Shown here one piece after another: positions 56,004 through 64,000 of a DNA stretch of 64,000 nucleotides. Source of the stretch: Gambelia wislizenii. Its lineage: Eukaryota > Chordata > Lepidosauria > Squamata > Crotaphytidae. A model generated the notes under the pieces. The model saw nothing but the letters and a program-made list of their open reading frames with translations, was not told where the DNA came from and searched no databases. A program made the translations under genes and the position numbers. Positions within the stretch are counted from its first letter, which is position 1; each line of letters starts with the position of its first letter. The DNA lies in contig JAUMIR010000003.1 of the NCBI GenBank assembly GCA_030847615.1, forward strand, positions 27,154,501 to 27,218,500. The letters run 5' to 3'.

Positions 56004-58438
56004 TCAAAGAGAAAAGACTAGGGATTCTTCCATCTCCCTGTGACCTCCCACAACACAGAGAGTTGAAGCAGTTACCCAAGTTCTAATAGAATGATTCTTG
56101 TGCTGCTCCCTCAAGCATGGGGAGACAGGTGATATTCCAAGGGGAAGTGATCTGCTACAATTCATCAAATGGCAACTGGGTCTGGCAGGTTGAGCGCCTG
56201 TGAACATTCCCTTAAGAAGCTCCTCAGCAGTTGTAACGTACAGATACCAGTATGCTCCCCCGCTCCCCTCTTCCTTCCCCACCCAACCCAAGAATTGCAC
56301 ATCTCACTAATCACTTCTCTGTTTAATAACCCCTGGAGACCTGAAGTCTGCAACTATTGCACAAAGCAGCTGTCATGAAAAAGAAATCCAATTAAACTTT
56401 TTGTCATGGGGCTGACCCCAATTGTACGCTGCAGAACAGACTAGACAGTGTCACTCAAGCATTATAGAAGACACAAGAATGGGCAAGGCACTTCACACAG
56501 CATGCTCAAAGCCACCCTCTTTGACTCCAATCAATTAATGCTATACAGTTAAAGCCCTCCCAATCCTTCAGTCTTGTCAAATCACCACTCCCAGTGTGAA
56601 ACACTAGATGAGTACTAATTGTGACTAAAAGAAACCCAGATTGCCTTGAAATCATGGCTCAATGTGCATCTACAAACCTTGGTTGATGCCACTGTGGACA
56701 TAATGCTACTTTATGATTACAAGAAGCCATCAAATGCTACACTGTGGTTACAGCAAACCACAGAAAGGAGAAGATTTATGCACGATAAGACAGGGAGAAG
56801 AGATGCATACACTCTGTGTGTCACACAAAGGAGACTGGACTGTATTGTCTGCACAGGACCTTGAACGTTGTGAATATAATGAAACCACATGAGATTGTGG
56901 GTGTTTCCTTCTCAGACAACTTTGCATTGTTTGTAGTCTCTTCATCTAATTAATTGTATTTCAAAATCAATATAAACATCACCTTAAGGGGAAATAATAC
57001 CAAAGCTGATCAGTTATACTGCTGTAATCCTACATGCTTCCCATACACTAAGCACCTTTCACATCTAGCATTTTACCTGTCATTGCTTGAGAAATGCAAC
57101 ATAATTTTGCTATTAACATGTTGAGACAAGAATATTTCTATCAAGACACTTGCACCATATTTCACCAGTGATGATATTCAAAATCCACCCTCCTCTCTAC
57201 ACAGAGAGCAACAGTGCAGTTCTACACAAGTTTACTCAAAAATAAGCCACACTGGGTTACCCCCAAGAAAGCCTAAGGTTGCAGACCAAGCCAATACACA
57301 CACGGGGACATGCAGTTGCTCTCACGGAAGTGAATTTTATCATGTACAGAATAGTTTTGACTTCCATCAGTCAATGTGACTCCAGAGTAACAGTATTTGG
57401 AATGGAGATGGGGCATTCACTGCCTTAACTATTTTACCTGAGAAATGTTTCGGGTGGGAAGAAGAAGAAAAGTTACTAAATGCAAGCTGCAATTGTATAT
57501 ACAATTGCATGGCAAACAGCGCTACTGAAGGGAATTTTAACTACTTAGAGGATGCTGGTTTTATTGATGTGCATTAACTGCACCTTTTATCTGTCTATAT
57601 GCTTAACTGTATTTGCTTCTATTCAAATTTTACTCCCCTCAGCTGCCTGAAGTGCAGATCCAAATTTAATAAACAGATAACTTCCACCGGACTTGATCCC
57701 ACACTTGGACCCACATAAAGAGGCCCAGGAGACAAACCTGGGCATAAGGGAGCATTTCTCCCTCACCCTGCTTTCATTGTTTTAGCTCAATCAGAAGTTC
57801 CCAGGTCCATCCCTTGCCATTGGCAGGGAGGAAAGGACCCTCCAGAGACCTCTCCTAAGACCCAGTAGAGCTGCTGCCAGTGAGAACAATAGAGCCTAAG
57901 CGTGGAGGAGAGGACTAGAGAAGAGAGCAAGGTCTCTCTCACCTGGTACAGATCAGCAGGACTATCTTTGCTTCTTACATTTATGCCCTTTTATTAACAT
58001 ATGTCATTCAGAAGGAAGGGGAAGCCATTCTGCTAAAATGCATTCAGTATTTCTTATGCTTATCTGCACACATTTTGAGTAGGGACCCTTATGGTATATG
58101 TTGGGGTCATCAAACTGAAGTAATTTGATGCAGGGTATCTATAAAAGCAGATCATATTTTTCCCACACTTTAGTACTTCTGAGGTTGTCTCTAACACATC
58201 TGTACTCTCTTAATTTCTGGTACATTTAAGTATATATTAACATACACTTTAGATTTCTGCAAAGCAGTCATTCAGCACTTTATGATGTTAAAATGTAAAT
58301 ACAGTATAGCAGAATGTTAATAAATGTCACTTATATTTTTCAAAAAAAGAAGAAAGGGAAAGCAAGACATCTATCCAAGTAACTAACAAGGAGAAAGGTG
58401 CAATCCAACTGAGAATTTAGTTCACCTTTGGGAAGGGG

Positions 58439-58672
58439 TGGGGGCATCAAATCCCATCCACACTTGAGAAATAATTCAGGTTGAAACTGGATGATTTGCC
58501 ATGGCTACTTCCTACGGAATCCTGGGGTTTGTAGTTTGGTGAGGCACCAGCACTCTTTGTCAGAGAAGGCGGGAGACCTTCTAAAACTACAAATCCCAGG
58601 GTTCCATAGGAAGGCATTATGCAAATAATACAGTTTGAAACTGGATTATTTGTACAGTGTGGACTCCCCCTC
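58439..58672. mobile_element. Lizard MITE (TTTGAAACTGGATTATTTG family), complete
   Basis: Two inverted arms: GAAATAATTCAGGTTGAAAC...GGAATCCTGGGGTTTGTAG and CTACAAATCCCAGGGTTCC...AGTTTGAAACTGGATTATTT, ending GTGTGGACTCCCC. It lies about 200 bp inside intron 1, next to the CpG island. Confidence 0.8.
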
Positions 58673-58874
58673 ATCATTCATATTCTCTTATCTTGTTTTC
58701 TCGCCCTCCCCCAAATCCATTTTTTTCCTCGAGTTACTGAGCAGCCCACGCGGAACAGATCCTAGTCGTGGGCAAAAGGAGACGTCCGGACATTTAACAC
58801 CCCCTCCACCCCGCACTCTCCAACCCCCCATCGCCACCCTCTTTTCCAATGGATCGGGGGGGGGGCTCACTTAC

Positions 58875-58951
58875 ATGCCGTGCTCAAGCTGCCCACCGGC
58901 CACCAGGCTCCCGATGGTCCACAGGAGCCACGAAACTCCGCTCGTGGTCAT
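58875..58951 (-). CDS. MEGF6: MEGF6 exon 1, coding part (signal peptide)
   Basis: The first coding exon reads from the ATG at 58951-58949 (minus strand) for 25 codons plus two bases. It ends in ...EHG and AT, followed by the consensus donor GTAAGT. The peptide begins MTTSGVSWLLWTIGSLVAGG: a short polar start, a hydrophobic core and small residues before the likely cleavage region, typical of a secretory signal. The split codon AT+G joins exon 2 to read HGM-PNVCAEQEL, the same junction context (GM-PNVCAEQEL) known in mammalian MEGF6. The start codon has G at -3, and no better in-frame start is obvious. The exon lies at the edge of a CpG island, as expected for a first exon. The signal sequence itself is not conserved with mammals, so the assignment rests on the splice junction and downstream exons. 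Confidence 0.82.
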
Positions 58952-59410
58952 CTCGGCGGGGTGGGGGGGGTGGCTTGAGAAAGAGGAGTGGGTGGTGATG
59001 GTGGGGGGGGGGGCTGAAACTTCAGCTCCCCGGGCCAGGTGGCAAGAAGGCAGGGAAAGGAGTTGGCATCGGCGGGGGTGGACTAGGAAGGGAGGAGTGC
59101 CGGAGCGCAGCTGCTCCGCTTTGGACGCGGCTGCGGAGATGCGAGGAGCCGAGAGAGGAAGCGCGGCTCCGCCGGTGCTGATGCTGCAGCCGCTGGGGAG
59201 GGAAAGGGGGAAAGAGCGGCCGCTCCCGCAAAGACGCTCCGCTTTCTAAGCTCCCACGCGGCGCCCTCCCCGCGCCAGCAACAGGCTGCCACCAAGCCCC
59301 GCCTCCCCATCCCTTTAAAGCCGCCGCAAAACCAATCAGAAGGCTGTCCATGTCCTAGCCCCGCCCACAATGAGGGACTGAGGAAGGGGCGGGGGAGCAA
59401 CCCCTGGGTT
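58952..59410 (-). promoter_or_regulatory. MEGF6: MEGF6 CpG-island promoter and 5' UTR region
   Basis: From about 58690 to 59410 the sequence is GC-rich and full of CpG, unlike the AT-rich surroundings. It covers exon 1 and the DNA upstream of it on the minus strand. Visible promoter elements are GC boxes (GCCCCGCCTCC near 59296, GCCCCGCCCAC near 59358, GGGGCGGGGG near 59386) and a CCAAT pentamer at 59332-59336, which is ATTGG relative to the gene. No clear TATA box at a suitable distance is seen. The transcription start cannot be fixed; it should lie between the start codon and these boxes. Long ORFs in several frames here come from base composition, not coding. Confidence 0.75.
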
Positions 59411-59433
59411 CTGAAACGGAGGAGTCCTTATAA

Positions 59434-59517
59434 GGGGGCGTCCGCACTAGAGAGATAATCCAGGTTGAAACTGGATTATTTGCATGGCGTCTTCCTATGG
59501 AATCCTGGGATTTGTAG
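59434..59517. mobile_element. Lizard MITE, left arm (split by CR1)
   Basis: GGGGGCGTCCGCACTAGAGA...GGAATCCTGGGATTTGTAG is the left arm of the same family as 58439. It starts just upstream of the GC boxes. Confidence 0.8.
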
Positions 59518-59981
59518 AATCATAGAATTGTAGAGTTGGAAGGGCCATCCAGTCCAACCCCCTACCATGCAGGAAATCACAATCAAAGCATCCCCGACAG
59601 ATGGCCATCCAGCCTCTGTTTGAAGACCTCCAAGGAAGGAGACCCCACCACGCTCAGAGGGAGTGTGTTCCACTGCTGAACAGCTCTTACTGGCAGAAAG
59701 TTCCTCCTAATGTTGAGGTGGGATCTCTGTTCCTGGAGCGTGCATCCATTGCTCCATGTTCTAGTCTCTGGAGCAGCAGAAAACAAGCTTGCTCCATCCT
59801 CAATGTGACACCCCTTCAAATACTTAAACAGGGCTATCATATTGCCTCTTAAGCGTCTTTTTTCCAGGCTAAACATACCCAGCTCCCTAAGTCTTTCCTC
59901 ATAAGGTATGGCTTCCAGGCCTTTCGCCATTTTAGTCACCCTTCTCTGGACACGCTCCAATTTGTCAATATCCTTTTTGAA
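59518..59981 (-). mobile_element. CR1 LINE 3' end inside MITE
   Basis: The minus strand keeps an intact frame: MERVQRRVTKMAKGLEAIPY, LRELGMFSLEKRRLRGNM and on to GHLSGML and a stop, then the CR1 tail (antisense AATCATAGAATTGTAGAG). Confidence 0.93.
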
Positions 59982-60121
59982 GTTTGGTGAGGCACCAGCA
60001 CTCTTTGGCAGCCAAAGCTAAAGCCCTGTAAAACTACCTACAAACCCCAGGAGTCCATAGGAAGGAGCTGTGCAAAGAATCCAGTTTCAAACTGGATTAT
60101 TTGTGTAGTGTGGATTCCCCC
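59982..60121. mobile_element. Lizard MITE, right arm
   Basis: TTTGGTGAGGCACCAGCACT continues the left arm. It ends GTTTCAAACTGGATTATTTG and GTGTGGATTCCCC. Confidence 0.8.
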
Positions 60122-60425
60122 TGTGTTTATCTGACTCCTAACCTTAGAGGGATGAGAGCCAGTCCAGGCACCTGGGATTAGGAACGGGGCTTGGCATGAT
60201 AATATTGCAAATTTTTATTATGTATATCCATTTAGTAATAGCAATAGCAATAGCACTTTCATTTCTATACCACTTTTTTTTATTTAGTATTTATTGATTT
60301 TCTCATAACAGGGTACAAAACAATTGATCAACAAACAAAACAAGACATAGAAAACTTATTCCAGGGTATGTCACGAAAGTTTGGTATCCAAAAAATTGCT
60401 ATAAAGAAGGTCACTTAGATATGCA

Positions 60426-60540
60426 ATGCAGCATTATACTGCTAAGCACTCTCTAAGTGGTTTACAATGTGTTTTAGCTAATTGCCCCAACAAGCTGGGT
60501 ACTCATTTTACCAACCTCAGAAGGATGGAAGGCTTGAGGG
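60426..60540. mobile_element. MIR-like SINE, left part (split)
   Basis: GCTGGGTACTCATTTTACCA and CTCAGAAGGATGGAAGGC run into the transposon. The sequence resumes at 61147 with CTGAGTCAACCTGGAGCC and ends near 61215 with CACTGCGCCACC. Confidence 0.6.
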
Positions 60541-61146
60541 CCCATCTAAATGGTGAAAATACCCCTCATGGAATTTGCTGGGAATCCTACCTGTCTAAAC
60601 AAGATCCAGCATCAACCCACACTATTTGGAAGGAGGGGGGCCCAAAACAGCAAAAACAACAGGGTAAAAACCTTTGCAGATTTCCTCATACTTTTTCACA
60701 AACTGCGAGGTGGGTGTGCAGTTTTGCTCGTTTGGACTATAGAACAATAAAAAAAAAACTTGAAGGGAAGCACTAACCTGATTGGCTGGGCAAGAGCAGG
60801 GGTGGGGCTTGCAAGTGCCCGATGCCACCATGTTTGATTTTTGCTTATTGATCATTTGCTAAGGTGATAAAAAGGATCACTGTTTTCTGTTTTGCTTCCT
60901 TATAAAATTGGAGAATTGCTCTCTCACACCGTGCACCTTGAGATGACTTTTTAAAAAAAAAAAAAAAAAAGCCCAGCAACAGTGAAGAACTAATGCGAGT
61001 AAATCACTCGCAGCCACCATCAGGAATGCAAGGCTTACGGGGGCTTCCAAGGTCAGAAAAACCGTTTAGACATGTCGCTGCTGCTGCGAGATGCCAATAC
61101 TACGAGGTATTTTAGATTCTTTTTCCCCCTCGTGTAGATGGCCCCT
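60541..61146. mobile_element. Non-autonomous DNA transposon (same family as 6788 and 46222)
   Basis: Opens GGGCCCATCTAAATGGTGAA and closes TCGTGTAGATGGCCC, an imperfect terminal inverted repeat. Internal GAAGGAGGGGGGCCC, TGATTGGCTGGGCAAGAG, a poly-A centre and GAGTAAATCACTCGCAGCC follow the order of the copy at 46222. CTGAG-like bases repeat at both flanks. Confidence 0.7.
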
Positions 61147-61299
61147 GAGTCAACCTGGAGCCCTGCAGGATCCAACTCACAATGTTGTGGCTGCAGTACC
61201 GGCATGTAACCACTGCGCCACCAATGTAATATATAAATATTACTTTAGTGCTATTATTTAAACTGACTTATTTTAATTTTTACCCTAAATCCTGTAGAG

Positions 61300-61648
61300 C
61301 AGTGGTTCTTAACCTGTGGTCCGTGGACCCCCCCCCCAGGGGGCCGCAAAGTCCTCATGGGGGTCTGCGAAAGCTTGAAGGCTGCTCAGCCCACCTCCTC
61401 CCCACAGTGAAAGGAGCCAAGGCAAAGGCTGGCTGGCTTGGCCTACGCATTGCACTTCAATCCTCTCCAGCCACAAACTTGCAGGAAGAAGCAGGAGAAA
61501 AGTCTTCCCTCCCCATCCCAGTGCTTACAGTGCCTATTATTATTGTTGTTATTGTTCTTGTTTAAATCTTGAGTTAAGTCTTGGAGGTCTGTGGCAACAA
61601 AATATATTTAAAGAGGGCCCCTGGTAAAGAAAAGGTTAAGAGCCACTG
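61300..61648. mobile_element. hAT MITE with exact 8-bp target duplication
   Basis: Ends CAGTGGTTCTTAACCTGTGG and GAAAAGGTTAAGAGCCACTG are inverted repeats. The flanks are CTGTAGAG at 61292-61299 and 61649-61656. The 349-bp interior has no coding frame. Confidence 0.93.
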
Positions 61649-61889
61649 CTGTAGAGCATCTTGATGCCTTTAACATTAGCAGTAGCCTGTCAAAGATCCT
61701 GGCCTGGGGGCCCAATTCAGGATGTGGGGGCCATGAGAGCATCCATGTGCACCCTCAGATAAAATGGACAGCCCTGAGTTTAGAGAGCTCAGCTTGTCCA
61801 AACCTCTGGACCAAAATTCAGTGGTTAGTTGCCAGTTAAGGCAGACTCACCATAAGTTTTGTGCATGGCAGCTGTGTTGTAAGTCTGCA

Positions 61890-62390
61890 TGAAGTGGCAG
61901 TCTGAACTAAAAAGGAACTGTCTGTGTTCCTCAACCCTCAGTACTTGAAGGATGCCTCTCACTGTCGATACCTGCCCAAGGATTAGGGTCTGCATGGAGT
62001 CCTCTCCTCTCTGACTCATCAGTGAGGATGGACATGGGACAGGGCCTTCTCAGCTGTTGCACCCCAATTGAAGAATGCCCGCTCCTTGGAGGTCCAATTG
62101 GACCAACATTGATCTCATTCCAGCACCAAGTCAATACTTTTTTTAATTAAAACTTTTCGGGCTTAATTTCCTTTAAATGTCCATGTCTATTTATAAAAAA
62201 ATATTCTAGCCTTTTAAGCTGTTTTAACTTATTATCATGTTTAACATGTTTTTATCCTATTTAAGCTCTTTTGTTTTAATATGGAACTGTTTTCAAATTG
62301 TTTATTGCTTTATCTGTACAACACCATGAAATCACAATAAAGGACAGAAGATAATTATTTCAATAAATAAATAAACTGTTCAGCACCTTG
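61890..62390 (+). mobile_element. L2-like LINE 3' end
   Basis: GGGCCTTCTCAGCTGTTGCA gives RAFSAVAPQL in one frame, then an AT-rich 3' region ending in (AATAA)n-like repeats at 62360-62385. Confidence 0.7.
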
Positions 62391-63228
62391 AATAGCTCCT
62401 TTAAAGTTCAGACTGAAGTCTAGAGCAGATTTGCTGCTTCACTGATACAGAGGTCACCAGCTGCCACTGCTGAGTTTTCAGTGAGCCAGCAGACTACTGT
62501 AGCTGGGACTCACAGTTGGATTAAGCCTCAGTTTTGTTGTGTTTCCCTCCAAGTTCACTATGCCTAAATATGCAAAGCCTGTTCAGAATAAACACCACAC
62601 CTTGGCCACTTCACTTAACCACGCCTGACTGATCAAAGACTCAAAATGAGTTGCAAATTCTGTGTCAAGAAATGTCAAAACTTGCAATTGAAATGAACCA
62701 TGCAACTAACTGTGCACATATTATTAGTTCTTGTTGCAAAATGTGGAAGGGAGAGGAATAACTTCCAAGCTGTATCAGCACAGATATTTTTACTAATTTC
62801 GAGAAAGAAACATTCAGGAAGTGTCTAATAGGCCTAAGATAATAACACGAATGGAATTTAAAGAGCTGGTTCATACATTCCCAGTGCAATCCTATGTGTA
62901 CCTACAGTTCAATGGCACTTACTCCCTGATAAGTAGTATTTAATCATAAGGTTTTTACTAGTGCAAAAGGGACCAGGTGAACTGCTTCATTTAAGCTGCA
63001 ACCCTTGGATAGTAGACAGAGGGCTACAGAGGGCTAAATCTGTCAGTTCCCCACATTTACATTTTTCATATTCTGACATATTCTGGTAAGCTGATCAAAA
63101 ATAAAATGAAACAAACATCTCTGACCTTACACACAACAGATAAAAACACACATGTAAACATCAGAAAGTACATAACTGTACACTGCACTTTTGCTTGTAC
63201 TTACTGAAAGAACTGTCCATAAACTACA

Positions 63229-64000
63229 AATATGGCATTTGCCCTTAGACAACTGCAAGAAAAATGTAGGGAGCAGAACAAGGGTCTCTATGTAACATTT
63301 GTTGACCTCACCAAAGCCTTCAACACTGTGAGTAGAAAAGGTCTGTGGCAGATCCTGGAAAGACTAGGATGTCCCCCCAAATTCCTTAAAATGATTATCT
63401 TGCTACATGAGGGCCAGCATGCTCAAGTCAGATGTGGCAATGCTCTTTCAGAGCCCTTTCTAATAACTAACGGAGTGAAGCAAGGTTGTGTTCTTGCACC
63501 AACTTTATTTACAATCTTCTTCAGCATGATGCTCCAAAGGGCTATGGCAGAGCTTGAAGAAGATGACGGCATCTATATATGTTACCGTATTGATGGTAGC
63601 TTGTTGAACTTAAGCCGTCACACTAAGACTCTAAACTATCCAGTACGTGAGCTGTTCTTCGCTGATGATGCTGCCCTTGTTGCCCACACAGAAGCAGCTC
63701 TGCAGCACCTAACATCCTGCTTTGCAACAGCTGCAGAGCTGTTTGGGCTGGAAGTCAACCTGAAGAAAACAGAAGTTCTTTACCAGCCTGCACCACAGGA
63801 CGAACACCACCATCCCCACATTGCCGTTGGCAAATCTGTGCTTAAGTCCATTCAGCAGTTCACCTACCTGAGAAGCATTCTCCTCAGAGGCCAAGACTGA
63901 CAAAGAGATCAATCACAGATTAGCAAAGGCATATAGTGCATTTGGAAGACTTCACAAAAGAGTCTGGAATAATAAACACCTGAGGCAAAGGACAAAAATC
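63229..64000 (+). mobile_element. LINE reverse transcriptase, zinc-finger family (runs off window)
   Basis: From 63232 a 222-codon frame encodes a central reverse transcriptase: FALRQLQEKCREQNKGLYVT, FVDLTKAFNTVSRKGLWQIL, NGVKQGCVLAPTLFTI, the catalytic FADD at 63658-63669 and LEVNLKKTEVLYQ. A frameshift near 63880 precedes the DKEINHRLAKAYSAFGRLHK block, and the copy continues beyond 64000. It is 5'-truncated, with no endonuclease visible. Copies at 10243, 22110 and 44126 are downstream parts of the same family. The clade is uncertain. Confidence 0.88.

Larger units (their letters stand above)
36401..58874 (-). other. MEGF6 intron 1: survey
   Basis: The first intron spans 22.5 kb and carries most of the nested repeats listed below. 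Stretches with nothing recognised are approximately 36401-36815, 38700-40380, 41335-42060, 42930-43260, 43600-43845, 45700-46220, 46840-47065, 48360-48780, 48875-49540, 49630-51475, 51800-51985, 52215-52415, 53060-53640, 53960-54585, 55090-55410 and 56010-58435. At 37818-38440 a segment with CpG-rich ends may be a decayed DNA transposon, but no clean terminal repeats could be shown. Confidence 0.65.
59411..64000. other. Region upstream of MEGF6: survey
   Basis: No host exon is recognised upstream of the MEGF6 promoter. The region contains a lizard MITE split by a CR1, a MIR-like SINE split by a DNA transposon, a hAT MITE with perfect target duplication, an L2-like LINE end and, at the right edge, a LINE reverse-transcriptase fragment running off the window. 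Stretches 60125-60425, 61660-61890 and 62480-63225 show nothing recognisable. Confidence 0.65.

Noticed and set aside
58635..59249. 204-codon plus-strand ORF and long minus-strand ORFs in 59022-59400
   Set aside because: They lie in the CpG island, are rich in Pro/Gly/Arg from base composition, overlap on both strands and resemble no family. They are by-products of GC content around MEGF6 exon 1.

Overview
The window is vertebrate genomic DNA, most likely from a squamate reptile (a lizard). The repeats point there: tRNA-derived SINEs whose 3' ends resemble the Bov-B LINE tail (Sauria-SINE type), a Bov-B LINE 3' end, many CR1 LINEs ending in ATTCTATG repeats, L2-like LINE ends, Tigger-like and hAT DNA transposons, and foldback MITEs. 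There is no operon structure. Species cannot be named from this sequence.

The one host gene I can support is the 5' part of MEGF6, on the minus strand. Exon 1 (58875-58951) encodes a signal peptide and lies at the edge of a CpG island that runs to about 59410. Exons 2 and 3 (36266-36400 and 34189-34301) together encode an EMI domain with all seven cysteines. Exon 4 (27517-27621) encodes one complete six-cysteine EGF module. All splice sites are AG/GT, and phases match across every junction. The joined reading HGM-PNVCAEQEL, the ERR-TSYY junction and the FQGPRCQY end agree with MEGF6. The next exon, expected to start a DVDEC calcium-binding EGF, was not found; it probably lies left of position 1. 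So 1-27516 is intron 4 (partial), 27622-34188 intron 3, 34302-36265 intron 2, 36401-58874 intron 1, and about 59411-64000 is upstream intergenic DNA.

Nearly everything else is mobile DNA, often nested. Highlights are: a complete 2762-bp hAT transposon with an exact 8-bp target duplication and a decayed BED/hATC transposase (13153-15914); a CR1 with an 880-codon uninterrupted ORF and an exact 8-bp target duplication (27962-30711); a LINE copy with a twin-priming 5' inversion (44126-45323); LINE copies inside a Tigger-like MITE and inside another LINE; two foldback MITEs sharing ends and a 3-bp target duplication; a Tigger-like MITE carrying a minisatellite; and a putative Helitron carrying a 28-bp minisatellite (40382-41330).

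Two structures are not explained by known repeat families: a perfect 86-bp inverted repeat at 19383-19647, and a 165-bp tandem duplication (43265-43595) in which each copy holds a short signal-peptide-like reading frame followed by a possible splice donor. I see no virus-derived sequence, no CRISPR array, and no rRNA or functional tRNA gene.
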